In this document: piece by piece, positions 45,703 through 53,669 of the stretch
Numbering within the stretch: position 1 is the first letter of the stretch
How the letters are laid out: each line of letters opens with the position of its first letter
Assembly: GCF_017830045.1 (NCBI RefSeq)
Contig: NZ_JAEDXU010000016.1
Coordinates: forward strand, 22,779 to 86,778
From: Enterococcus larvae
Lineage (GTDB): Bacteria; Bacillota; Bacilli; Lactobacillales; Enterococcaceae
Direction: 5' to 3'
DNA length: 64,000 bases
Position numbers and translations under genes: made by a program
The notes under the pieces: model-generated
Seen by the model: the letters and a program-made list of their open reading frames with translations, nothing else
Database searches by the model: none
What the model was told of the DNA's origin: nothing

Positions 45703-46236
45703 GAAAAGCAGAACGAGCTCGTTCTGCTCTCGAGCAATAGGTGCTCGAAAAATTATAGCGATGCTTTTCGTCGCGAATTTTCTTGAGTCCAATTGCCGAA
45801 GAGAGCAAGCTCGTGGAACTAGACAAATAAGAAAAGCAGAGCAAATCGGTAACTCCCGAGCAATAAAGGGACTTGGTAAAATGGTGGTCTTTACCATGTA
45901 AGCAAGGCATCTTATTGTCGAAAGAGTTGATCTGAGAAGCTGGACAATAAGAAAAGCAGAAAGAGCTCGTTCTGCTCTCGAGCAATAGGTGCTCGAAAAA
46001 TTATAGCGATGCTTTTCGTCGCGAATTTTCTTGAGCCCAATTGCCGAAGAGAGCAAGCTCGTGGAGCTAGACAATAAGAAAAGCAGAGCAGATCGGTAAC
46101 TCCCGAGCAATAAAGGGACTTGGTAAAATGGTGATCTTTACCATGTAAGCAAGGCATCTTATTGTCGAAGGAGTTGATCTGAGATGCTAGACAATAAGAA
46201 AAGCAGAGCAGATCGGTAACTCTCGAGCAATAAAGG
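45699..46236 (+). repeat. Composite A-B-A-B tandem repeat (R3) between kduI and kduD
   Basis: Two alternating units: A (about 127 bp, 45699-45826 and 45947-46073) and B (about 120 bp, 45827-45946 and 46074-46193), then a partial B (46194-46236). The A-B block of about 247 bp is thus duplicated. Every junction has the same ACAATAAGAAAAGCAG. A contains a 20-bp palindrome, GCAGAACGAGCTCGTTCTGC in the first copy, the hairpin GAGCAATAGGTGCTC, and stem-loops around GCGA/TCGC with AAAATT/AATTTT. B contains GGTAAA/TTTACC and CCCGAGCAATAAAGGG. Most base changes between copies are single (AAC/AAA, GTC/CCC). Open frames on both strands in this block are repeat artefacts. Confidence 0.93.
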
Positions 46237-46312
46237 ATTTTAATTGAGTAATCCCCTGTCTATTTGAGTGATGCTCAATGGGGAAAATAAACGAAAAGAG
46301 GAGAAAATAATT

Positions 46313-47116
46313 ATGGATTTTAATATGGATAGCTTCCGCTTAGACGGAAAAATTGCTCTTGTTACAGGAGCGGTATATGGAATTGGTTTTGAAATTGCCA
46401 GCTCATTAGCAGCGGCAGGAGCAACAATTGTTTTCAATAACATTGATCAAAAATCAGTCAATGACGGTGTTGAAAACTACAAAAAAGTTGGCATTGATGC
46501 AAAAGGCTACGTTTGTGATGTAACAAATGAAGAGCAGGTACAAGCAATGGTCAAACAAATCAAAGAAGAGGTTGGTGTGATCGATATTCTTGTTAACAAC
46601 GCTGGAATTATCAAACGTACACCAATGCACGAAATGGATGCAGCTGATTTCCGTCAAGTGATCGATATTGATTTGAACGGACCATTCATTATGTCTAAAG
46701 CAGTTCTTCCAGGAATGATGGAGCAAAACAGCGGGAAAATCATCAATATCTGTTCGATGATGAGTGAACTGGGGCGTGAAACAGTGAGTGCCTATGCAGC
46801 TGCTAAGGGCGGACTGAAAATGCTGACAAAAAATATTGCTTCTGAATACGGCGAGCACAACATTCAGTGTAACGGAATTGGACCTGGCTATATTGCTACA
46901 CCTCAAACCGCACCATTGCGTGAGGAACAAGCAGATGGTTCTCGTCATCCGTTCGATCAGTTTATTGTTGGTCGTACACCAGCAGCTCGTTGGGGAACAC
47001 CTGATGATTTAGCAGGCCCAGCAGTATTCTTGGCTTCTAAAGCTTCAGACTTTGTTAATGGACATATCTTGTATGTTGACGGAGGAATCCTAGCATATAT
47101 CGGAAAACAACCTTAA
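46313..47116 (+). CDS. kduD: 2-deoxy-D-gluconate 3-dehydrogenase / 2,5-diketo-3-deoxygluconate reductase
   Basis: A 267-aa short-chain dehydrogenase that reduces the KduI product to 2-keto-3-deoxygluconate. Rossmann motif TGAVYGIGFEIASSL (near residue 18), NNAG near 96, catalytic Ser in ICSMMSELG (near 147), Tyr-x3-Lys in SAYAAAKGGL (near 161-165) and GPGYIATPQTAPLREEQADGSRHPFDQFIVGRTPAARWG, which is typical of KduD. The ATG at 46313 is preceded by AGAGGAG; the frame from 46268 adds 15 residues and has no ribosome site. Confidence 0.95.
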   Translation: MDFNMDSFRLDGKIALVTGAVYGIGFEIASSLAAAGATIVFNNIDQKSVNDGVENYKKVGIDAKGYVCDVTNEEQVQAMVKQIKEEVGVIDILVNNAGIIKRTPMHEMDAADFRQVIDIDLNGPFIMSKAVLPGMMEQNSGKIINICSMMSELGRETVSAYAAAKGGLKMLTKNIASEYGEHNIQCNGIGPGYIATPQTAPLREEQADGSRHPFDQFIVGRTPAARWGTPDDLAGPAVFLASKASDFVNGHILYVDGGILAYIGKQP

Positions 47117-47174
47117 GCCATTAAAGGTTTCCTGAGTAATAACTGTATATAAAAAATTCCTAAGTAAATATAAA

Positions 47175-47216
47175 GGTTCTGCTTCACATGCGTGAGTGAA
47201 GCAGAACCGTTTTTTT
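47175..47216. terminator. Bidirectional terminator, kduD / AraC regulator
   Basis: Stem GGTTCTGCTTCAC (47175-47187) with GTGAAGCAGAACC (47196-47208), loop ATGCGTGA, then a T run. Confidence 0.9.
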
Positions 47217-47247
47217 ATTATTCAAATCATAAGAAGCGCCAATGATT

Positions 47248-48147
47248 TTAAGATTGATGGTGATCGAAAAAGATAATCTCCTGATTTTGATGCTTTTTCA
47301 AATATTCTTTAGGCGTCAGTCCAAATTCCTTTTTAAAGCATTTTAGAAAATGCGGATAGGATTTAAAGCCGCATTGTACATAGATTTCATTCGAGTTTTT
47401 GTAGGTGACCAGCAGCTGTTTCGCGTAAAGTAATCTTTTTTTCAATACATAACTGTGGAACGTGAAGCCTGTTGTACTTTTAAACGTTCGGGCGATGTAA
47501 TACTTGCTGACAAAGAAATGCTTCGCAACGTCCTCCAAAGTCAATGAGGCATCCAAGTTTTCAGAAACGTATACCATCAGCTCTTCAATCAGACTGTTTT
47601 CCATAGCTGCCTTTGGCTGGACTTCCTTTTCCTGACTCATGACCAATTTGTTCAAATAGACTAAAAAATTGATGAACTGCTGTTTATACATCAAATCCAT
47701 TCCATAGATTTTTTTATCTGCCGGTGCTTCAATCAAAGAAAGATATTCCCTCAATCGTTCCGGATCAGTCTGGATGATTTTGCTTTTGGTTGTTCCGGTA
47801 GGGTGGAAGCAGCGCTCCAGATTTGTGTATTTACTTGAATGGCTTCGTAAAAAACTCGGAGTCACAAACATATAAACGCGTTCAAAAACATCTGAATCCT
47901 GCTTAACGATTCTATGGAGATCCAAATTATGGATAAAAATAACAGAACCTGGCTTCAAATGATATTGTTTTCCATCCAAATAAAATTCGGCGGTTCCTAG
48001 TAATGTGCAATGTATCTCATAGAAATCATGATAATGATAAAGCGTTTTCTCTTGAACCACGAAATCCTTTACATGGAAGAGTTCGTAGTCATTGGATAGC
48101 ATTGTGTTCACTAGTGAAGTATTGAGCAATGTGGATTCTTTCATCAT
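47248..48147 (-). CDS. AraC-family regulator, next to GH105/TRAP operon
   Basis: A 299-aa regulator with an N-terminal cupin (FHVKDFVVQEKTLYHYHDFYEIHCTLLGTAEFYLDGKQYHLKPGSVIFIHNLDLHRI) and a C-terminal double HTH (LEDVAKHFFVSKYYIARTFKSTTGFTFHSYVLKKRLLYAKQLL, then NEIYVQCGFKSYPHFLKCFKKEFGLTPKEYLKKH). It is transcribed away from the GH105 gene, so it likely activates that operon on a sugar signal. ATG at 48147 (or 48144) follows AGGAGG. Confidence 0.9.
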   Translation of the reverse strand: MMKESTLLNTSLVNTMLSNDYELFHVKDFVVQEKTLYHYHDFYEIHCTLLGTAEFYLDGKQYHLKPGSVIFIHNLDLHRIVKQDSDVFERVYMFVTPSFLRSHSSKYTNLERCFHPTGTTKSKIIQTDPERLREYLSLIEAPADKKIYGMDLMYKQQFINFLVYLNKLVMSQEKEVQPKAAMENSLIEELMVYVSENLDASLTLEDVAKHFFVSKYYIARTFKSTTGFTFHSYVLKKRLLYAKQLLVTYKNSNEIYVQCGFKSYPHFLKCFKKEFGLTPKEYLKKHQNQEIIFFDHHQS

Positions 48148-48262
48148 TTTATCCTCCTGTAAAATCATTTATACGTTTATTATAATACACTAAAAATCAA
48201 ATGAAAGGGCTTCATGTGCAATTTTTGACAGTAATTAGGCAATTTTTACTATATATTCATTT

Positions 48263-48312
48263 TTGATAACTTGTTAAACTAAGAGCATGATAAAGATTTG
48301 AAAGCGCTTTGA
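48263..48312 (+). promoter_or_regulatory. Promoter region with cre site before the GH105 gene
   Basis: TGAAAGCGCTTTGA at 48299-48312 matches the CcpA site consensus TGWNANCGNTNWCA except for one base. It lies just downstream of a weak promoter-like TTGATA (48263) and CATGAT (48286), where bound CcpA would block. Carbon catabolite repression of the GH105-TRAP operon is inferred. Confidence 0.65.
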
Positions 48313-48361
48313 GTAAAAAACTCGAGAATATAAATTAATACAAAGGAGATTGAATGACAAG

Positions 48362-49468
48362 ATGATTATTAAACAAGAATTATTTGTACCAAAAGAGATA
48401 GTGGAAGAGAAAATTGATTTGATGATTAACAATTTGACAACGATAAAAGATAACAGCGGAGAATTTCTGTTGGACTTCGATGGTTTGAAGGTTGACGACA
48501 AGAGCTGGACGATTTGGAACTGGCCTCAGGGTGTTGGTTTGTATGGTATGTACAAAAACTATCAAATCACTAAAAATGAGAAAGCACTGAAAGTTGTCAA
48601 TGATTGGTTTGATGGCCGCATGAAGGAAGGAGCACCTCCGAAAAACGTAAACACGATGGCACCGTTATTGACAATGGCTTATCTCTATGAGGATACGAAG
48701 GACTCAAAATATATTCCTTATCTGGAACAATGGGCTGAATGGGTAATGCACGATATGCCTAGAACGAATGAAAATGGGCTGCAGCATGCGACATACGGAC
48801 CGCCGAATACGAACCAGCTTTGGGACGATACCTTGATGATGACTGTTCTCCCATTAGCTAAAATCGGTAAACTGTTGAATCGTCCTGAATATCTGGAAGA
48901 AGCGAGACATCAGTTTTTGATTCATATCAAATATTTGATGGATAAGAAAACAGGACTGTGGTATCACGGTTGGACATTTGAAGGCAACCATAACTACGCT
49001 GAAGCATTGTGGGCCCGTGGAAACTGCTGGATCACAATCGCCATTCCTGAAATCATCGAGATACTTGAGCTTCCAAAGGGTGATGGATTAAGAGATTTCC
49101 TGATCAATACTTTGAATGCACAGGTTGCTTCATTAGCAAAATATCAGCATGAGTCAGGACTATGGCATACATTATTGAACGATCCAAGCTCTTATCTTGA
49201 GTCCTCTGCAACTGCCGGATTTGCTTATGGGATTTTGAAAGCTGTCCACAAGAAATACATCAGCAGTGACTATGAAGAGATTGCTTATAAGGCAATGGCC
49301 GGACTTTTAGAAGAAATCGATGACAAAGGAGAAGTACAACATGTTTCTGTGGGAACAGGGATGGGTGACGACTTGGAATTTTACAAGAATATCGGTATGA
49401 CTGCAATGCCTTACGGTCAATCATTGACTATTCTATGTCTGACAGAATTACTAGTTTCTTATTGCTAA
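48362..49468 (+). CDS. GH105 unsaturated rhamnogalacturonyl hydrolase
   Basis: A 368-aa (alpha/alpha)6-barrel glycoside hydrolase of family GH105/88 (YteR/YesR type). These enzymes hydrate the double bond of unsaturated galacturonyl-rhamnose made by pectate or rhamnogalacturonan lyases, freeing 5-keto-4-deoxyuronate and rhamnose. Signature parts: WNWPQGVGLYGMYKNY, NTNQLWDDTLMMTVLPLAKIG (catalytic Asp), EALWARGNCWITIAIPE and YLESSATAGFAYGIL. There is no signal peptide, so it acts inside the cell on imported sugar. Start ATG at 48362 follows AAAGGAG by 13 nt; a TTG at 48350 abuts it. First gene of the TRAP operon. Confidence 0.88.
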   Translation: MIIKQELFVPKEIVEEKIDLMINNLTTIKDNSGEFLLDFDGLKVDDKSWTIWNWPQGVGLYGMYKNYQITKNEKALKVVNDWFDGRMKEGAPPKNVNTMAPLLTMAYLYEDTKDSKYIPYLEQWAEWVMHDMPRTNENGLQHATYGPPNTNQLWDDTLMMTVLPLAKIGKLLNRPEYLEEARHQFLIHIKYLMDKKTGLWYHGWTFEGNHNYAEALWARGNCWITIAIPEIIEILELPKGDGLRDFLINTLNAQVASLAKYQHESGLWHTLLNDPSSYLESSATAGFAYGILKAVHKKYISSDYEEIAYKAMAGLLEEIDDKGEVQHVSVGTGMGDDLEFYKNIGMTAMPYGQSLTILCLTELLVSYC

Positions 49469-49610
49469 ACGTTAAACGCTAAAAAATGGATAAGGCAATC
49501 ATTTACCTGTGAAATACAGTGTTGGTTGCCCTGTCCCTAAAAGAACAATTGTTAGTTGTAAATGGATGTTGAAGTAAAAGAGCAAACTTAGAAAAACAGG
49601 GGGAAGAAGA

Positions 49611-50627
49611 ATGAAGAAAAGACAATTTATCTCTGGATTGATGCTTTCAGCAGCTGGATTAGTTTTGTTGAGCGGCTGCAGCAGCTCCGATGCAGCTTCA
49701 GACGGCAAGATTACATTGCGTTATGCCTATGCCAGCAACAGCCAGCCGGTTATCGATTCAATGAATGAATTTGGCCGACTGATTGAAGAAAAGACAAATG
49801 GAGAAGTAACGATCGAGTATTTTCCAGATGGACAATTAGGTGGAGAAACAGAGCTGATCGAGCTGACTCAAACTGGCGGTATTGATTTTACAAAAGTCAG
49901 CGGTTCTGCTTTAGAAAGCTTTTCAAAAGATTATTCAATTTTCGCAGTTCCGTACATTTTTGATGATGAAGAACACTTTTTCGCCGTAATGGAAAATAAG
50001 GAAATCATGGATGAGGTCTATAATTCTACCGAAGAATTAGGGTTTGTCGGATTGACTTACTATGATTCAGGTCAACGAAGCTTTTATATGACAGATGGCC
50101 CAGTGAACTCTCCAGATGATTTAAAAGGGAAGAAAATTCGTGTTATGCAAAGTGAAACCGCTATTAAAATGGTGGAACTGCTAGGCGGATCACCAGTACC
50201 CATGGGAAGTTCAGAAGTTTACACATCATTACAGTCTAATCTGATCAATGGTGCAGAAAATAATGAATTCGTATTGCATACAGCAGGTCACGGCGGCGTG
50301 GCAAAATATTACTCTTATGATGAGCATACACGTGTTCCGGATATTGTGATCATGAACGATAGTGTGAAGGAACGTCTTTCAGATGAGCAGTATGAAGCGG
50401 TCTTAGAAGCAGCGAAGGAATCGACTGAATTTGAGAAGGAAGTATTCAAAGAAGCGGTTGAAGAAGAAAAAGCAATCGCAGAAAAAGAATACGGAGTTAT
50501 CTATAACGATGTAGATAGTGCGCCATTTCAAGAAGCAGTCCAGCCACTTCATGATCAATTCAAAAATGATGAAAATTACAGCGATCTTTACGAAAAAATC
50601 CGCGCTGTAGCTGACGAGATGGAGTAG
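49611..50627 (+). CDS. dctP: TRAP transporter solute-binding lipoprotein (DctP family)
   Basis: A 338-aa extracytoplasmic binding protein of a tripartite ATP-independent transporter. MKKRQFISGLMLSAAGLVLL is a signal peptide and LLSGC is a perfect lipobox, an adaptation to the Gram-positive cell. The DctP pattern is clear: LRYAYASNSQPVIDSMNEFGRLIEEKTNGEVTIEYFP, DLKGKKIRVMQSETAIKMVELLGGSPVPMGSSEVYTSLQSNLINGAENNEF. The conserved Arg that holds the carboxylate is in KIRVMQ (near 170). Uronate-containing sugars are the likely ligand because of the neighbours. Confidence 0.93.
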   Translation: MKKRQFISGLMLSAAGLVLLSGCSSSDAASDGKITLRYAYASNSQPVIDSMNEFGRLIEEKTNGEVTIEYFPDGQLGGETELIELTQTGGIDFTKVSGSALESFSKDYSIFAVPYIFDDEEHFFAVMENKEIMDEVYNSTEELGFVGLTYYDSGQRSFYMTDGPVNSPDDLKGKKIRVMQSETAIKMVELLGGSPVPMGSSEVYTSLQSNLINGAENNEFVLHTAGHGGVAKYYSYDEHTRVPDIVIMNDSVKERLSDEQYEAVLEAAKESTEFEKEVFKEAVEEEKAIAEKEYGVIYNDVDSAPFQEAVQPLHDQFKNDENYSDLYEKIRAVADEME

Positions 50628-50638
50628 GGGGAGTAAAA

Positions 50639-51124
50639 ATGAAAGCAGTAAGAAGTGCTTTAGATAAGGCTTTAGAAATTTTTGGTTCAGTTCTTTTAGC
50701 AATCATGATTCTTGTGGTGCTTTATCAAGTATTTACAAGAACAGTACTAAACAGTCCCAATACAGTCACTGAAGAGCTTGTTCGTTTTGGCCTAGTTTGG
50801 TTATCGATGCTGGCTTCAGCGTATGTAGTTGGTAAACGAAGTCATCTGGCGGTAACAATGCTGAGTGATAATCTGAGTGGAAAAAATAAGCGTTTGTTGG
50901 AAATTGTTGTGCAGGTATTATTCTTAGTTTTTGCGGCAGTCATCATGGTATTTGGCGGATGGAAAGCTGTTACTGTGACAATGGGACAGATTTCACCATC
51001 TCTTTCTATACCTATGGGGTATGTTTATCTGGCTGTACCGGTTTCAGGAGTGATTATGTTTATCTACAGTCTGTTGAACTTATTGGATCAGCCGATTGAA
51101 GAAGAAAGCAAACAGGAGGGGTAA
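50639..51124 (+). CDS. dctQ: TRAP transporter small permease (DctQ family)
   Basis: A 161-aa four-helix membrane subunit. Segments: LLAIMILVVLYQVFTRTVL (near 15-35), LVRFGLVWLSMLASAYVVGKRSHLAVTML (near 45-75), VVQVLFLVFAAVIMVFGGWKAV and GYVYLAVPVSGVIMFIYSLLNLL. The GxxxHL pattern (GKRSHLAV) is normal for DctQ. It lies 11 nt after dctP with GGGGGAG as ribosome site. Confidence 0.92.
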   Translation: MKAVRSALDKALEIFGSVLLAIMILVVLYQVFTRTVLNSPNTVTEELVRFGLVWLSMLASAYVVGKRSHLAVTMLSDNLSGKNKRLLEIVVQVLFLVFAAVIMVFGGWKAVTVTMGQISPSLSIPMGYVYLAVPVSGVIMFIYSLLNLLDQPIEEESKQEG

Positions 51125-51126
51125 CT

Positions 51127-52422
51127 ATGGCGTTAGAAGCAGGTCTTATCTTATTCATCGTTTTTGCCATATTGTTGATTTTGGGAATGCCTATTGCGAT
51201 CAGTGTCGCCGTTTCCTCTATCGTAACATTGTTGTTAGTTGTACCATTCGATATCGCAGTATTTACATCTGCCCAGAAAATGGTGTCGAGTTTAAATAGT
51301 TTTTCGTTAGTTGCCATTCCGTTCTTTGTCCTCTCGGGCATCATCATGAACGGCGGAGGAATAGCGGAAAAGCTCGTGAATTTTGCTATGTTGTTTGTTG
51401 GTCGGATTCCAGGTGGATTGGCCCACACGAATATTTTGGGGAATGCCTTGTTTGGCTCAATGTCCAGTTCAGCGATTGCTGCATCTACAGCGATCGGTGG
51501 TGTGTTGATTCCACAGCAAGTTAAAGCAGGCTATGATCGTAAATTTGCGACAGCTGCCAATATTGCATCTGCACCAACAGGCATGGTTATTCCTCCAAGT
51601 ACAGCGTTTATCATGTATTCATTGGTTGCCAGCGGCGCGTCCATTTCTTCATTATTCTTGGGCGGTTATCTAGTTGGTGCTTTGTGGGCATTAAGCATTA
51701 TGATCGTTGCTTTCTTCCATGCGAAGAGACATAACTATAAAACGATCAGTCGTTCTGAATTAGGTTCAGTTGGAACCGTGCTGAAAGAAGCAATCCCAAG
51801 TGTTATGCTGATTGTGATCATTATCGGCGGGATTTTATCCGGTTTGTTCACGGCAATCGAAGCTTCGGCTATTGCTGTTGCTTATTCATTGATCATTGCA
51901 ATGTTCTTCTACAAGACAGTTACTGTAAAAGACATTCCAAGAATGTTGAGAGATGCGGTATTGACAACAGGTACGATCGCGTTCTTACTTGCTACCTCTT
52001 CTATGATGTCATTCGCTATGGCATTTACAGGTATCCCGCAAGCAATCAGTGGTGCTATCTTAGGCCTGACAGATAATAAACTGATCATTCTATTATTGGT
52101 AAATATCGTCTTGTTGATTGTAGGGATGTTTATGGATGTAGGGCCGGCAATCATGATCTTTACACCAATCTTCCTACCTGTTGTAACAAGTGTTGGGGTT
52201 GATCCGGTTCACTTTGGCTTATTCGCCATCATGAATCTATGTGTTGGTTCTATTACACCGCCAGTTGGCTCAGGGCTTTATGTAGGAGCCAGTGTCGGGG
52301 GAGTCAAGGCAGAGAAGATGCTGAAGCCGTTAGTTCCATTTTATATTGCCATATTAGCGGTTCTGTTTCTGATTACCTATTTCCCACAAGTTGTTATGTG
52401 GCTGCCAAATCTCGCTTCTTAA
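51127..52422 (+). CDS. dctM: TRAP transporter large permease (DctM family)
   Basis: A 431-aa channel subunit with about 11-12 hydrophobic segments. Family-typical stretches: LNSFSLVAIPFFVLSGIIMNGGGIAEKLVNFAMLFVGRIPGGLAHTNILGNALFGSMSSSAIAASTAIGG, then IPPSTAFIMYSL and GSITPPVGSGLYVGASVGGVKAEKMLKPLVPF. It begins 2 nt after dctQ. TRAP systems are driven by sodium or proton gradients and are not common among lactic acid bacteria. Confidence 0.94.
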   Translation: MALEAGLILFIVFAILLILGMPIAISVAVSSIVTLLLVVPFDIAVFTSAQKMVSSLNSFSLVAIPFFVLSGIIMNGGGIAEKLVNFAMLFVGRIPGGLAHTNILGNALFGSMSSSAIAASTAIGGVLIPQQVKAGYDRKFATAANIASAPTGMVIPPSTAFIMYSLVASGASISSLFLGGYLVGALWALSIMIVAFFHAKRHNYKTISRSELGSVGTVLKEAIPSVMLIVIIIGGILSGLFTAIEASAIAVAYSLIIAMFFYKTVTVKDIPRMLRDAVLTTGTIAFLLATSSMMSFAMAFTGIPQAISGAILGLTDNKLIILLLVNIVLLIVGMFMDVGPAIMIFTPIFLPVVTSVGVDPVHFGLFAIMNLCVGSITPPVGSGLYVGASVGGVKAEKMLKPLVPFYIAILAVLFLITYFPQVVMWLPNLAS

Positions 52423-52552
52423 CTCACATAAAATCAGTTTCCTTTGATCACCCCAAACTTTCACAGGAAACGACAAAACAACCAGAGAAGGCAGTTTTTT
52501 ATAGATCAAAGGGGGGACCGCAAGTAGTTCATAATTGTAAATAAAAGGGGAG

Positions 52553-52599
52553 GGCTACTGACGATCGTATGATTGTCAGCAGCCTGTTTCCTATTTTAT
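52553..52599 (+). terminator. Strong hairpin after dctM and -10-like element
   Basis: GGCTACTGACGATC (52553-52566) pairs with GATTGTCAGCAGCC (52571-52584) with a four-base loop; no good T run. A TATAAT-like TTATAAT follows near 52597, so the next gene might also have its own promoter. Confidence 0.5.
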
Positions 52600-52645
52600 A
52601 ATGAGTAGAGAAGAATATGGATATAGACGAAAAGGAGCGGTCATT

Positions 52646-53476
52646 TTGTATAATTTAACAGTAAGAGGACATGATATATCAGGAAGCCACAGTTATGAAG
52701 TGTTGCCTGAAAAAATAAGAAATGCGGGAATCAAAAATGTTCAGTTGGCTTTAGGAATGTCATTTCCTGAACTCCCAAGTGGAAAAGAGAATCTGTCGCC
52801 GGGCTTTGGTACCTATATGAAAAATACATTTATGAAGCAAGGGGTACAGATTGCTATCTTAAGCTGCTACATCAATATGATTCATCCCGATGAAGAAACT
52901 AGGGAAGAGGCTTTACAGAAATTTGAAAGCTATCTGAAATATGCGAAATACTTTGGTGCTTCGATGGTTGCTTCAGAGACTGGCAATGTATTGGAAGAAA
53001 TCATTTATACAGAGAAGAATTTTACAGAAGAAGCTTTTGAGAAGGCAGTTATCTCTATTCAGCGACTAGTCGATTGCGGAGAAAAATACGGCATGATGGT
53101 AGGCATCGAGCCAGGATTGAATCATCCAATTTACTCAGTGGAAAAAATGCATCAACTTGTGCAGCGAATCGATTCTGATTATTTAGGTGTTATCCTGGAT
53201 GCAACGAACTTGATCACCGTGGATAACTACACAGAGCAGGCAAAAATCCTCCAACAAGCCTTCGATCTATTCGGAGAAAAAATCGTTGCAATCCACTTAA
53301 AGGACTTCGTGGTAGAGGATGGGAAAATCATTCCAACAGCAGTTGGCGAAGGACTGATGGATGTAAAGGGCATGCTTGACATCATTGGTAGAAACAAACC
53401 ATTGATCAATATCGTGTTGGAAGAAACAAAAGATGAAAAAATCACTCAAGCGAAGAAGTTGATTGATTCTTTGTAA
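52646..53476 (+). CDS. TIM-barrel sugar isomerase/epimerase (AP endonuclease 2 family)
   Basis: A 276-aa protein of the xylose-isomerase-like superfamily. Metal-ligand type segments are visible: SETGN (near 115), GIEPGLNHPI (near 152), ILDATNLI (near 187), AIHLKDFVVEDGKIIPTAVGEGLMDV (near 215-235), VLEETK. The sugar is not known; in a uronate island a tagaturonate/fructuronate-type or 3-keto sugar epimerase role is possible. A TTG at 52646 is the best start, as AAAAGGAG lies 8 nt upstream; the ATG at 52601 has no ribosome site. Confidence 0.8.
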   Translation: MYNLTVRGHDISGSHSYEVLPEKIRNAGIKNVQLALGMSFPELPSGKENLSPGFGTYMKNTFMKQGVQIAILSCYINMIHPDEETREEALQKFESYLKYAKYFGASMVASETGNVLEEIIYTEKNFTEEAFEKAVISIQRLVDCGEKYGMMVGIEPGLNHPIYSVEKMHQLVQRIDSDYLGVILDATNLITVDNYTEQAKILQQAFDLFGEKIVAIHLKDFVVEDGKIIPTAVGEGLMDVKGMLDIIGRNKPLINIVLEETKDEKITQAKKLIDSL

Positions 53477-53620
53477 GCAATTAGATGATAAGAAATCTGT
53501 CGGCCTCCGAAAACGACAAAATGTGGGGATCAACAGAAGTAAACTCTGAAATCCTTAGTATATATGGGATAAATATAGAGAAGCTTAAGCTAATCGCAAA
53601 TCAAACAACAATATTCATAA

Positions 53621-53662
53621 AAAACCCCCATGTACCAGAAAAAAATGGTACATGGGGGTTTT
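53621..53662. terminator. Bidirectional terminator, isomerase / GH3
   Basis: A perfect 17-bp stem with arms 53621-53637 (AAAACCCCCATGTACCA) and 53646-53662, ending TTTT, between convergent genes. Confidence 0.93.
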
Positions 53663-53669
53663 ACTTTAG

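Noticed and set aside
45625..46157. Minus-strand open frames of 161, 109 and 81 aa across kduI end and repeat R3
   Set aside because: They share internal segments because they read through repeated DNA, have Leu/Ser-rich composition, no ribosome sites, and overlap kduI.
52239..52544. 101-aa frame overlapping the dctM end
   Set aside because: It is a shifted-frame shadow of dctM running into the intergenic hairpin region.
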